A stretch of 53,479 nucleotides of DNA from Hassallia byssoidea VB512170 (lineage in GTDB: Bacteria > Cyanobacteriota > Cyanobacteriia > Cyanobacteriales > Nostocaceae): positions 1 through 53,479 of the forward strand of contig NZ_JTCM02000042.1 of assembly GCF_000817785.2 (NCBI RefSeq), in the 5' to 3' direction. Under the pieces are notes generated by a model. The model made no database searches and was not told where the DNA came from. It saw only the letters and a list, made by a program, of their open reading frames with translations. Position 1 is the first letter of the stretch. Every line of letters starts with the position of its first letter. A program made the translations under genes and the position numbers. This document shows positions 25,786 to 34,988 of the stretch, piece by piece.

Positions 25786-26385
25786 ATGGATTCGACAGTT
25801 CCCCCTAAAAGTCGCAAGTTGCCAACCCAAGCAATAGGTGCGAAGATTTTCCACTTTTGTAATATCATTAGTTTGTTTATCATGCTCAGTAGTGGGCTAC
25901 AAATTTACAACGCTAACCCTGTTTTTGGGGGACGTGCAGGTTTACATATTCCCCCTCTATTTACTTTAGGAGGTTGGCTTGCGGGAGGCAGACATTGGCA
26001 TTTTGCGGGAATGTGGTTATTTTCGCTGAATCTATTGTGGTATGGAATTTATGTTTTAATTACCCGACGTTGGCGACATCGGTTTGTAAATATAAATGAT
26101 ATCAAAGCATTACAAAAAACTCAAAACTCGAAGCGTTTAAGTTATGCTTGGCATCGCATCGTTTATACAGCTATTATTCCCATTCTACTGCTGGCTTTAT
26201 TCACAGGAATAGGCATGTATAAACCTGCTCAATTTCCCTGGATTGTTGATATGTTTGGTAGTTGGGAAGCATTACGAATTGTTCACTTTTCTTCAGTACC
26301 AAGCGTTATCCTGTTTGTATTAGTTCACTGGCAGTTAGGGCGCAAAGCTGGAGGGGAACAGTTGACGGAATCGATGTTTTGGTAG
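25786..26385 (+). CDS. cytochrome b561-type membrane subunit
   Basis: A 199-residue integral membrane protein with four hydrophobic helices (about residues 20-41, 70-92, 122-143 and 160-181). Histidines suitable as heme b ligands lie in KIFHFCN, GGRHWHFAGMW, WHRIVYT and LRIVHFSS...LVHW. The pattern matches Ni/Fe-hydrogenase-type cytochrome b / formate dehydrogenase gamma-like subunits. It lies 52 bp upstream of a molybdopterin oxidoreductase, so the pair most likely forms a membrane-anchored redox enzyme: the cytochrome passes electrons between the quinone pool and the exported molybdenum subunit. Substrate unknown. Confidence 0.9.
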   Translation: MDSTVPPKSRKLPTQAIGAKIFHFCNIISLFIMLSSGLQIYNANPVFGGRAGLHIPPLFTLGGWLAGGRHWHFAGMWLFSLNLLWYGIYVLITRRWRHRFVNINDIKALQKTQNSKRLSYAWHRIVYTAIIPILLLALFTGIGMYKPAQFPWIVDMFGSWEALRIVHFSSVPSVILFVLVHWQLGRKAGGEQLTESMFW

Positions 26386-26437
26386 TGGTGAGAAGATAAA
26401 TAGACTATTTGACGACAAATAACAAAGGACTAATTTT

Positions 26438-27160
26438 ATGAATTTAATTCGCGTACCTCGTTCTGAATTAACACGCCGGAGATTTTTACAATTTTCGGGC
26501 ATTTCTGGTATGGGTTTTCTTCTTAGTGGTTGCGGCGCACCGCTATTTAGTGATGTTGTGAACAACCTTTCTGAACCGTTAAATCAGAAGGTTGAAACAT
26601 TAATATTTAATCCCCAAAAGCCTGTACCTGAATTTTCCAAGAGTGATATTAAACCGAAAGAGTTGCTAGTTAATAGTTTCAAAGGTAATCCAATTATTGA
26701 CCAAGCAAAATATCGCTTAATTGTTGATGGCGATGTCAACAATCCTCTTAGCTTGAGTATGGCAGATATTCAGGCTTTGCCGCTAACTTCCATGATTATT
26801 CGTCATGTTTGTGTTGAAGGTTGGGCAGCGATTGTGCAATGGGGTGGTATACGTCTGCGGGAAATTGTCGCCCTTGCCCAACCTAAAGCGAATGCCAAAT
26901 TTGCTTACTTTAAATCTGCTGATGGTTATTACGAAAGTTGGGATATTGCTTCAGTATTGCATCCCCAGACTTTATTAGCTTATCAGAAAAATGGCGAACC
27001 TTTGCCAGTTGAAAATGGTGCCCCCTTGCGTTTAGCTTCGCCAATTAAACTTGGTTATAAGCAGAGTAAGTGGGTGACTAAAGTTACTTTGGTTAGTTAT
27101 TTGTCGCCGATGAAAGGTTACTGGGAAGACCAGGGTTATGAATGGTATGGAGGGTTGTAG
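26438..27160 (+). CDS. exported molybdopterin-dependent oxidoreductase, sulfite-oxidase/MsrP-like
   Basis: 240 residues. The N-terminus has a twin-arginine signal (LTRRRFLQFSGISG) with a lipobox LLSGC (C32), so a folded, cofactor-loaded lipoprotein outside the membrane is likely. The molybdenum ligand is C125 in IIRHVCVEGW. The sulfite-oxidase-fold motifs IVDGDVNNPLSLSMADIQALP and GAPLRLASPIKLGYKQSKWV follow. It is shorter than plant-type sulfite oxidase and fits the family of methionine sulfoxide reductase MsrP (YedY). Together with the upstream cytochrome b it may work as a YedYZ-like pair, but the cytochrome is not a YedZ homolog by eye. Confidence 0.9.
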   Translation: MNLIRVPRSELTRRRFLQFSGISGMGFLLSGCGAPLFSDVVNNLSEPLNQKVETLIFNPQKPVPEFSKSDIKPKELLVNSFKGNPIIDQAKYRLIVDGDVNNPLSLSMADIQALPLTSMIIRHVCVEGWAAIVQWGGIRLREIVALAQPKANAKFAYFKSADGYYESWDIASVLHPQTLLAYQKNGEPLPVENGAPLRLASPIKLGYKQSKWVTKVTLVSYLSPMKGYWEDQGYEWYGGL

Positions 27161-27165
27161 AAAGT

Positions 27166-27225
27166 TAGAGTTATGAGTTATGAGTTATGAGTTATGAATT
27201 TATAACTCATAACTTAGTTTTGTTT
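27166..27225. repeat. tandem ATGAGTT/ATAACTC heptamer repeats
   Basis: GAGTTAT units run in tandem to about 27197, then the complementary ATAACTCATAACTTA. It is a short hairpin after the oxidoreductase gene and could be its terminator, although no T-run is evident. Confidence 0.75.
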
Positions 27226-27246
27226 GTGATGTTTTAAATATTTAAT

Positions 27247-28695
27247 ATGAACTTTTTTGATAAATTGAGTCAGGCGATCGCCCAAAATCAAAGCTTACTA
27301 TTTGTCGGGCTTGATCCCAATCCAGAGATGATGCCCGCTCGCTACACTTCTAGTGATATCATCTCTAGTTTGTGGGATTGGTTGCAATTCATTATTGCCG
27401 AAACAGCCGAACAAGTTTGCGTTTATAAACCGACACTCGGCTTTTATCAAGCTTTGGGTATTCCTGGTTTAGAACTGCTGCAAAAAACTTTAGCATCTAT
27501 CCCCGCTCACATTCCAGTTATTTTAGATGCCAAACACAGTGATTTAAATACCAGCACAATTTTCGCCCGCACTGTGTTTAGTAAATGGAATGTGGATGCA
27601 ATTACTCTCAGTCCTTATGCCGGACAAGATAATGTCGCACCGTTTTTGGTTTATCCTGGGAAAGCGGTGTTTGTTTTATGTTGTACTTCTAATTCAGCCG
27701 CAGAACCTTTACAGCAATTTCCAACAACGGAAACACCCTTTTATTTGCAAGTAGTAAAAGAATCAAAAAATTGGGGTACTCCAGAACAATTAGGTTTAGA
27801 AGTGGGAACAACAAAGCCTGATATTTTCGCCCGCATTCGAGCAGATGCGCCGGAACGAATTATCATGGCTCGTAGTATCTGGGCAGAAGGTGGCAACCTT
27901 AATCAAGTTTTAGCGGCTGGTTTGAATACTAATGGTGAAGGTTTGCTGATTCCTGTTCCTCAAGATATGTTGAGTTCAACAGAATTATCTCAAGAAGTTC
28001 AGTCTTTAAATGCCCAAATTAATCAAGCAAAAACTGAAATTATCCAAGATATTTCTAGCTGTTCTCTATGGTTGCCAGATGTTTGTTTTTTGGATCAACA
28101 TCCGCAACAAGATTTAATTTTGCAACTTTATGATATCGGCTGCATTATATTTGGCAACTATGTCCAAGCATCGGGAGCCACATTTCCTTATTACGTCGAT
28201 TTACGCAAAATAATTTCTAATCCGCAAGTTTTTAATCAAGTTATCATCGCTTATGAAGAAATTTTGGTCAACCTCAATTTTGATAGATTAGCAGGTATTC
28301 CCTACGGTTCTTTGCCTACAGCTACTGGTTTATCTTTGCGTCTTCAATGTCCGATGATTTTTCCTCGTAAAGAAGTGAAAGCACACGGAACCCGCAGAGT
28401 AATTGAGGGTGATTTTCATCCTGGGGAAACAGTTGCGGTAGTTGATGATATTCTCATCAGCGGTAAAAGTGTTATGGAAGGGGCAGAAAAGTTGAAATCG
28501 GCAGGATTAAATGTGAATGATATTGTAGTTTTTATCGACCATGAACATGGCGTAAAAGACAGATTACGAGAAAATGGTTATCAAGGTCATGCGGTTTTAA
28601 CTATTTCCGAAATTACACAAACGCTGTATCAAGCTGGACGGATAAATGATGAGCAATTTTCAGCTTTGAAAGAAGTACAAAGCCCTAGCGACTAG
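27247..28695 (+). CDS. pyrF/pyrE: bifunctional orotidine-5'-phosphate decarboxylase / orotate phosphoribosyltransferase
   Basis: A 482-residue fusion carrying out the last two steps of UMP synthesis. Residues 1-270 are an OMP decarboxylase of the PyrF type: FVGLDPNPEMMP, the catalytic DxKxxD motif in LDAKHSDLNTST, and TLSPYAGQDNVAPF. Residues 280-482 are an OPRT: GSLPTATGLSLR..., and the PRPP-binding loop VAVVDDILISGKSVMEGAEKL. The order F-E is the reverse of the animal enzyme and is common in cyanobacteria. It is a single gene. A degenerate dihydroorotase homolog lies about 18 kb away. Confidence 0.95.
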   Translation: MNFFDKLSQAIAQNQSLLFVGLDPNPEMMPARYTSSDIISSLWDWLQFIIAETAEQVCVYKPTLGFYQALGIPGLELLQKTLASIPAHIPVILDAKHSDLNTSTIFARTVFSKWNVDAITLSPYAGQDNVAPFLVYPGKAVFVLCCTSNSAAEPLQQFPTTETPFYLQVVKESKNWGTPEQLGLEVGTTKPDIFARIRADAPERIIMARSIWAEGGNLNQVLAAGLNTNGEGLLIPVPQDMLSSTELSQEVQSLNAQINQAKTEIIQDISSCSLWLPDVCFLDQHPQQDLILQLYDIGCIIFGNYVQASGATFPYYVDLRKIISNPQVFNQVIIAYEEILVNLNFDRLAGIPYGSLPTATGLSLRLQCPMIFPRKEVKAHGTRRVIEGDFHPGETVAVVDDILISGKSVMEGAEKLKSAGLNVNDIVVFIDHEHGVKDRLRENGYQGHAVLTISEITQTLYQAGRINDEQFSALKEVQSPSD

Positions 28696-28900
28696 AAGTC
28701 GCGGCTACACAAACAAAGTCCGCCTGCGCGGACTATAAAAATCTAGGGTTTTGAAGCCTGCGCTCGTCTGGCTTTGTATTTGAGCCTGCGGCTTCCAGCC
28801 TGAGGGCGAAAACGTGCATTCTTCAAAATGTGAGCAAACTCAATAATTATCTGTGCTTTTATATCCTAAAATTTGTAGGGTGGGCATTGCTCACCCTAAA
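28696..28900. repeat. dispersed repeats downstream of pyrF/pyrE
   Basis: AGTCCGCCTGCGCGGACT (28720-28737) is a near-perfect palindrome. AGCCTGCG occurs near 28756 and 28792. GTAGGGTGGGCATTGCTCACCC near 28876 is another common cyanobacterial palindrome. No gene is seen here. Confidence 0.65.
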
Positions 28901-28935
28901 TCTGCTAATTTTGAAGTTTTAATTTTGAATTAATT

Positions 28936-30018
28936 ATGACTGTTTCACTCAATCAATTACTTAAATGGTTAGTTATAACGCTGATATTTCCTTCAGTTTT
29001 TCTCAATGGTTGGCTAGTATTTCGATTTTTTCAATATTTTCAACCTTTGGTGACAACTTTTGTTTTGGCAACTTTGCTAGCATTCATTTTGAATTACCCC
29101 GTTTCAATTCTTGAGGAACGTGGAGTTAAACGTAGCTATGCCATCGGATTAGTTTTTTTCTCTACTATTATAATTTTAGCTGCTTTGGGTCTTATTTTGG
29201 TTCCCATTGTATTAGAGCAGTTTCATGAAATGGTTAAACAGCTTCCACAATGGATTGATTCTAATAAGCAAAAACTTTATATTTTAAATGATTGGGCTAT
29301 CAATCACAGATTAAAAGTAAATTTTAGTCAAATATTTACGCAAATAACAGACCGATTGCCTAACGAGTTGGAGTTTCTCGGAGACAAAATTTTTAGCGTT
29401 ATTTTAGATACTATTGATAGTATTTCTGAAGCATTAATTACAATAGTGCTAACTTTTTATCTTTTAGCTGATGGCAAGAGAATATGGGATGGGATATTTA
29501 AAAAGTTACCTTGGAGTTTTGGTCAGAAGGTAAGGCAGTCGATTCATAAAAATTTTCAAAATTATTTGATTGGTCAGGTAGCTTTGGCTTTGTTGATGGG
29601 AGTTTCACTGACAATAGTGTTTTTGCTTCTCAAAGTTCCCTTTGCTTTACTCTTTGGTTTGGGAGTGGGGATTTTGAGTTTAATTCCTTTTGGTGATGTA
29701 GTAAGTCTTGCAGTGATAACTTTAATAATAGCGTCACATGATTTTTGGTTAGCAGCGAAGGTTTTAGCTGCATCTGTTGTAGTTGACCAGTTAATTGACC
29801 AGGCGATCGCTCCCCGTCTTTTAGGTAGTTTCACAGGACTTAGACCAATCTGGGTGTTAGTTTCTTTGCTGGTAGGAACTTATATTGGTGGATTGTTGGG
29901 ATTGCTGATTGCTGTACCTGTAGCTGGTTTTATTAAAGATGCAGCCGAGAATTTTGTTTCTATATCTGATTATTCAGATAATAAGGAAAAATCACCAGAA
30001 ATGTTAGTGAATGAGTAA
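28936..30018 (+). CDS. AI-2E-family transporter (PerM-like)
   Basis: A 360-residue membrane protein with two N-terminal helices (about residues 8-28 and 33-50), a third at 65-90, a central soluble region (HEMVKQLPQWIDSNKQKL...), and a C-terminal bundle of about five helices starting near residue 155. Family signatures include FVLATLLAFILNYPV, TFYLLADGKRIWDGI and the terminal DQAIAPRLLGSFTGLRPIWVLVSLLVGTYIGGLLGLLIAVPVAGFI. Members export small molecules or ions; the substrate here is unknown. It is monocistronic. Confidence 0.92.
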   Translation: MTVSLNQLLKWLVITLIFPSVFLNGWLVFRFFQYFQPLVTTFVLATLLAFILNYPVSILEERGVKRSYAIGLVFFSTIIILAALGLILVPIVLEQFHEMVKQLPQWIDSNKQKLYILNDWAINHRLKVNFSQIFTQITDRLPNELEFLGDKIFSVILDTIDSISEALITIVLTFYLLADGKRIWDGIFKKLPWSFGQKVRQSIHKNFQNYLIGQVALALLMGVSLTIVFLLLKVPFALLFGLGVGILSLIPFGDVVSLAVITLIIASHDFWLAAKVLAASVVVDQLIDQAIAPRLLGSFTGLRPIWVLVSLLVGTYIGGLLGLLIAVPVAGFIKDAAENFVSISDYSDNKEKSPEMLVNE

Positions 30019-30091
30019 ATGCTGGGGATACTTGCATAATTTAAGTTCAGGAATGAGCGCAAAAACTCTCTCGCTCCTGTTATAACTTGGC

Positions 30092-30229
30092 GTCCTTGGC
30101 GTCTTGGCGGTTCGTTATTCAAAATTTATTTTTCACAACTAAGATATAACTGTGGCAGCATGACCTAATTAACAACTTTAGGACTTACGCTTTTAAGACC
30201 AAAAAACGAACCGCCAAGACGCCAAGGAC
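30092..30229. repeat. 25-bp perfect inverted repeat
   Basis: The arm at 30092-30116 (starting GTCCTTGGCGTCTTGG) is exactly complementary to 30205-30229 (starting AACGAACCGCCAAGAC). The 88-nt interior holds TAGGACTTACGC (near 30179), a sequence often found at the ends of cyanobacterial miniature elements. No reading frame is present in the gap 30019-30340. It is possibly a non-autonomous mobile element. Confidence 0.8.
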
Positions 30230-30340
30230 ACCAAGAAAAAAAAGAGAGAATCTTATGAATCATTTAGGATTGCTATATAAACGCATACCGAAAAGGGAAC
30301 TATGATAGAAGTTCCTCTCTAATGTGGTGCAAATCCGATT

Positions 30341-31906
30341 ATGGATATTAATAATTTATTGATTTGGATAGTTTGTTTATCATGCGTTACTACCACGATT
30401 TCTGCTGTTCGTAATTCTTTTCATCACAATCGTGGCTGGATTTTTGTTTCTACATTTATCTTTGTTGTGACAGCAGTCACATCTTATCTAATTCCCAATT
30501 TAGGTGGTTTGGTTGGGGGATGCTTTTGGGTGATTTTCATACTCATACCCAATTTTGCTAACAGAAAAGTTAATCAACTCGTTGCTCAACAACGTTACCA
30601 TCAAGCCAGCAAATTAGCTCAATTTGTGTCTTGGTTGCATCCTGCGGATGGTTTGCGGGAAAAACCGGAAATGTTACGCGCTTTGGATTTAGGTCAGCAG
30701 GGAGCGATCGCAGAAGCTTTAGCCATTTTAAACCGTTACAAAACGACGGATACACCGACTGGTCGATTAGCCATTGTTACACTTTACCAAATCGATGCTC
30801 GTTGGGAAGAAATGCTGGTATGGATACAAGAAAATCTATCTGAAGCAAGATTGCAGAAAGATAGTGAAATGCTGCTTTATTATTTGCGATCGCTTGGCGA
30901 AACTGGCGATTTAAATAGTTTACTGCACGCATGGGAGTATTATGAACGCAGCATTGAGCAAATACCTAACTTGATTACACGCAATCTAGCACGTATGTTT
31001 GTGTTAGCGTTTTGCGGTCAAATAGAACAGGTAAAAACATTAATTAATGGTTCACTCAGAATTTATTCGCCAACAATTCAAGTATTTTGGCTAGCAACAG
31101 CTAATCTAGCAGCAGGAAATGAGTTATTAGGTAGAGAACAGTTATTAAGTATCCGCAACAGCAATGATATTCGCTATCATGGTCCGATTGAAAGACGTTT
31201 ATCTCAGCCTGTAGTTGAAGCTGAAACAATATTAACTGATAAATCCAAACAGATTTTATCTCGAATTGCTGCTGAATTATTGCAAGAAGCTAAATACAGC
31301 GGCAAAGCTGACTTAACGCAACCTAAACCAAATGCGACTTACTTTATTATCGGGTTGAATTTATTTGCTTTTGCCTTAGAAATTCAATTTGGTGGTAGCA
31401 CTAATTTCTTGACTTTGTACCGGTTAGGTGCATTAGTCCCAACAGAAGTTCTCAAGGGAGATTGGTGGCGTTTATTTACTGCTGCCTTTTTGCACTTTGG
31501 TTTTTTGCATTTATTAATGAATATGTTTGGTCTTTATGTATTTGGTCGTTTGGTGGAATTTAATTTAGGAATAGCACGATATTTAATATTGTACCTCACC
31601 ACTGGTTTAGGCTCAATGCTAGCCGTTACTTTTATGTCGGTAATGGGATATTCTAAAACTGAATTTGTGGTTGGTGCATCTGGATGTGTGATGGGTTTAG
31701 TTGGTGCTTTTGCCGCTATCTTGTTTTACGACTGGCTAAGACATAAAACGCGGATTGCATCTAAGAGTTTGCGGGGTATTTTATCACTAATTATGCTACA
31801 AGCAATCTTCGACTTAACAACCCCACAAATCAGCTTTGTTGGACATACTTCCGGGGTAATTATTGGCTTTGTGGTAGGGTTTTTGTTGAAAGTTATTGGT
31901 AAGTAA
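30341..31906 (+). CDS. rhomboid-family intramembrane serine protease with helical N-terminal domain
   Basis: 521 residues. Two N-terminal membrane helices (about 5-20 and 35-75) lead to a helical repeat region (about 80-325), then a rhomboid domain of six helices (about 332-521). The catalytic dyad is S447 in GASGCVMG and H502 in GHTSG; LLMNMFGLYVFGRLVE supplies the HxxxN-region equivalent. The enzyme should cut single-pass membrane proteins inside the bilayer. The large helical domain may recruit substrates. Just upstream is a GGAACT/AGTTCC hairpin (30297-30316). Substrates unknown, single gene. Confidence 0.92.
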   Translation: MDINNLLIWIVCLSCVTTTISAVRNSFHHNRGWIFVSTFIFVVTAVTSYLIPNLGGLVGGCFWVIFILIPNFANRKVNQLVAQQRYHQASKLAQFVSWLHPADGLREKPEMLRALDLGQQGAIAEALAILNRYKTTDTPTGRLAIVTLYQIDARWEEMLVWIQENLSEARLQKDSEMLLYYLRSLGETGDLNSLLHAWEYYERSIEQIPNLITRNLARMFVLAFCGQIEQVKTLINGSLRIYSPTIQVFWLATANLAAGNELLGREQLLSIRNSNDIRYHGPIERRLSQPVVEAETILTDKSKQILSRIAAELLQEAKYSGKADLTQPKPNATYFIIGLNLFAFALEIQFGGSTNFLTLYRLGALVPTEVLKGDWWRLFTAAFLHFGFLHLLMNMFGLYVFGRLVEFNLGIARYLILYLTTGLGSMLAVTFMSVMGYSKTEFVVGASGCVMGLVGAFAAILFYDWLRHKTRIASKSLRGILSLIMLQAIFDLTTPQISFVGHTSGVIIGFVVGFLLKVIGK

Positions 31907-32484
31907 AATTGAGGCGATCGCTTTCATATCTAATTTATCAAGTCAATCTTAAAGAAATTATCGATCTTATTCAAAAAACATGGAGAGACTTGTCAACAAT
32001 TCAAAGCTGGATAAACTTAACAAAAGCTAGCCCAGGAAATACTTTGGGGCTAGTTTGCCCTTGGTGATAGCGCACCTTTACATTACCCCTAACAGTGAAA
32101 TGTAATAAAATCCCTTGGTTTCAAGACCAAAAAAGACCAATCTATGAGAAATTATGTAGATAACTCCGCTATGAAATTATATAAAAGATTTATGAAAGGA
32201 CACAGGCATCCCAGAATTACATGACGAACTAAAGACGCGAGTTAACTTAGCACTTACACCGACAGGTATAAAAGGACTGGTAGAGTGGATTGGGTGGGGA
32301 TTAATACCTATTGGCAACTTATCCTCAGTACCGCAGTTGCGATCGCTGCGGCACTGCCCAACCATCCGGCTATTTACCTGCTGATGCGCGGGCGATGCTG
32401 CCAAACAGAGCTGCGAGTACGCGATCGCATTTTTTCCATTAGACTGATTTTAAATTCGATAAATACTAATTTTCCCAACCCTAT
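31907..32484. other. intergenic region with a probable gene remnant
   Basis: No intact gene. From 32196 to about 32384 one plus-strand frame reads like protein (TGIPELHDELKTRVNLALTP, then TGIKGLVEWIGWGLIPIGNL) with no start codon, a stop just upstream and composition unlike the surrounding noncoding DNA. I take it as a decayed fragment of unknown family. A small hairpin GCTAGCCC...GGGGCTAG lies near 32025-32055. The 3' part is GC-richer with HIP1-like sites. Confidence 0.4.
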
Positions 32485-34788
32485 ATGGATCACCAACCTG
32501 GAGATATTATACATCAGCGCTATAGAATTATCTGCTCTATCGGTAAGGGCGGATTTGGCGAGACATATCAAGCGGAAGATACACAATCACCAGGACTTGT
32601 TTGTGTTGTTAAATACCTAAAGCCCCTAGACAACGAGCCATTAAAGTTGCAGATTGCAGAAGAAAAGTTCCGTCAAGAGGCAGATATTCTGCGTCGCTTA
32701 GGGACTTACAACCAGCAAATTCCACAACTTTATAATTACTTCCAAGAAAATCAAAAATTCTATTTGGTTCAGGAATATATTGAAGGTCAGAATTTAAAGG
32801 AAGAAATCAAAAATCAGCTTTTAAGTGAAAAACAAGTTATTGATGTTTTGTATGATGTTTTAAAAGTATTAGATTATCTCTCTGGTAATAATGTTATCCA
32901 CCGCGATATTAAACCTGATAACTTAATCCGGAGGACGAGCGATAATAAAATTTTTCTGATTGACTTTGGGGCAGTTAAAGAAGTTAGTGTTTTATCAGTT
33001 AATCCTGAAGGACAAACAGTATTAACAATGGTTATTGGTACACGGGGCTATATGCCACAAGAACAACTTATAGGAAAACCAAAATTTGCAAGTGACATAC
33101 ATGCTTTGGGTGTAACCGGATTCGTACTTTTAACAGGACGAATTCCTGTGAAGAATCAAAAAGACGAAATTATCTGGAATGGAGTACAGATTAGCCCGTA
33201 CTTAGCAACAATTTTAGACAAAATGGTGCGCTTTGATTATCAACAGCGCTACGAAACAGCAGCTGAAGTTCTCGCAGATTTAAAACCCCTCACTCTGTTG
33301 GATCAAACACTGAACCAGCGCTACTACATTAAAAGCTACTTGGGCGGAGGAGGGCTTAGTTATACATATTTAGCAGAAGATTCACAACGTCCCTACCAAA
33401 CTGATTGTATCATTAAACAACTTCAGCTGCCAGGCAAGAACCAGCAAATTTTGCAGTCAGCACAAAGTCTCTTTGCAACCGCAATCACAGAATCCCAAAA
33501 TTTTCCTCACCAACAAATTCCACGACTTTTGGATCACTTCCAAAAAAATCAAGAATTCTATTTGGTTTATGAATTTATAGAAGGTGAGGCTTTAAGTAGA
33601 AAGATTACACCAGGTAATCGCTTAAGCGAACCAGAAGTTATTGCTTTATTGAAGGATGTTTTAGAAATATTAGCATTTATCCATCACTCAGGTATCATTC
33701 ATGGAGATATTAAGCCTTCTAACTTAATTCGACGACAGCGGGATAACAAAATTGTTCTCATTGATTTTTCTAAATGTAAGCAAATTACAACTTTAGAGAT
33801 TAATCCTCAGAGAATAGTTGTTGTCAAACCAGGGGGAACACATGGATATATGCCTGCCGAACAACTTCAAAATAAACTGAACCCTTGCAGTGATATTTAT
33901 GCTTTGGGTCTGACAGCAATCCAAGCTTTAACAGGAGTATCTCCTGAACAATTACGGACAGATTCTCAGGGAGAGTTTGTATGGCGAAATCGAGCCAAAG
34001 TTAGCCCTAAATTAGCAAGAATCTTAACTAAGATGGTGCGCTTCCAATTTGGACAACGTTACCAATCAGCACAGGAAGTTTTAAAAGCTCTAAATCCTCC
34101 AAATCTTCTAAATTTTTTGCAATCGAGGCAATCTTTCCGACTCTTGCCCATCTTTGTTCTGGTCGGTGTAGTTAGCATAGGTTTGATTTTCTACAAAAAA
34201 TTACGAAATGATCGGATAGAAGAGTTTTTTAACACAGGTAAGTCGCTAGAAAATAAGGAAAAGTATGAGGAAGCGATCAAAGCCTACGAACAAGCAATAG
34301 CACTTGATCCAAATTTCATAGAAGCTTTGGTAAATAAGGGCTATGCCTTAGGCAAACTCAACAGAAATGAAGAGAAATTAAATGCTTGTACAGAAGCGAC
34401 TCAGAGGGATAAGAATTCCTTTGAAGCTTGGCTTTGTAAAGCAAATGCTGAATCTGATTTGGGGCAATACCCAGAATCAATGGAATCTGTGGAGATGGCT
34501 AAGGATTTAAGTTGTAAATTGACTAAGAAAAATTATGTTAATGATTGTTCCAATGCTTGGAATAGTCAAGGTCTAACATTGATGCGATTGAAACAACCAG
34601 ATAAAGCGCTCATCGCATTTAACACAGCAATTGAAAAGAATTCCAAAAATCATGTTGCTTGGACTAATAAAGGTGACTTGTTGACTAAAAATTCTCCCCA
34701 AGAAGCTCGTAAAGCCTACGAAGAAGCCCTTCGTATTAAGTCAGATTATGAACCAGCGCAAAACGGTATAAGAGATTTGGGAGGGTAA
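32485..34788 (+). CDS. tandem Ser/Thr kinase-pseudokinase with TPR tail
   Basis: 767 residues. Domain 1 (about 10-265) is a full kinase: GKGGFGETY loop, K43, H139-R-D141 in HRDIKPDNLI, DFG. Domain 2 (about 275-535) has the same fold and starts LNQRYYIKSYLGGGGLSYTY, with K311, but HRD has become H406-G-D408 and DFG has become D427-F-S429, so it is probably a weak or inactive kinase. A membrane helix (about 552-571) is followed by TPR-like repeats (about 578-767: KYEEAIKAYEQAIALDPN, KALIAFNTAIEKNSKN). Both kinase modules are predicted to be cytoplasmic and the TPRs on the other side. It lies near the CHAT protease operon, convergent with it; a functional link is possible but not shown. Confidence 0.93.
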   Translation: MDHQPGDIIHQRYRIICSIGKGGFGETYQAEDTQSPGLVCVVKYLKPLDNEPLKLQIAEEKFRQEADILRRLGTYNQQIPQLYNYFQENQKFYLVQEYIEGQNLKEEIKNQLLSEKQVIDVLYDVLKVLDYLSGNNVIHRDIKPDNLIRRTSDNKIFLIDFGAVKEVSVLSVNPEGQTVLTMVIGTRGYMPQEQLIGKPKFASDIHALGVTGFVLLTGRIPVKNQKDEIIWNGVQISPYLATILDKMVRFDYQQRYETAAEVLADLKPLTLLDQTLNQRYYIKSYLGGGGLSYTYLAEDSQRPYQTDCIIKQLQLPGKNQQILQSAQSLFATAITESQNFPHQQIPRLLDHFQKNQEFYLVYEFIEGEALSRKITPGNRLSEPEVIALLKDVLEILAFIHHSGIIHGDIKPSNLIRRQRDNKIVLIDFSKCKQITTLEINPQRIVVVKPGGTHGYMPAEQLQNKLNPCSDIYALGLTAIQALTGVSPEQLRTDSQGEFVWRNRAKVSPKLARILTKMVRFQFGQRYQSAQEVLKALNPPNLLNFLQSRQSFRLLPIFVLVGVVSIGLIFYKKLRNDRIEEFFNTGKSLENKEKYEEAIKAYEQAIALDPNFIEALVNKGYALGKLNRNEEKLNACTEATQRDKNSFEAWLCKANAESDLGQYPESMESVEMAKDLSCKLTKKNYVNDCSNAWNSQGLTLMRLKQPDKALIAFNTAIEKNSKNHVAWTNKGDLLTKNSPQEARKAYEEALRIKSDYEPAQNGIRDLGG

Positions 34789-34822
34789 AATAGGCGTTGC
34801 ACCAATCAAGGTATGAATGAGC

Positions 34823-34850
34823 GTAGAAGCAATTCATGAATTGCTTCTAC
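34823..34850. repeat. 28-bp perfect palindrome, copy A
   Basis: GTAG-AAGC-AATTCA and its exact complement, no loop. The sister copy at 43289-43316 keeps the outer GTAG and inner AATTCA but has GGAC in place of AAGC, with matching changes on the other arm. Confidence 0.95.
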
Positions 34851-34988
34851 AGTAAAATGTAGTGTGTGTTATAGACCAAACGCAAGAGCGCACCACTGGA
34901 AGGTTTTGATGCCGTACTCTCGGAGCGATAACACTCCCTACTGGACTATTCATTAAGGTTAAGAAAAAATACGAAACGACAATACCGA

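Noticed and set aside
30290-30345. Cobalamin-riboswitch-like words (AAAAGGGAAC ... GGTGCAAATCCG) before the rhomboid gene
   Set aside because: The downstream conserved core (CCCGCAACTG-type) and B12 box are absent, and the ATG follows at once. The stretch is too short to be a riboswitch.
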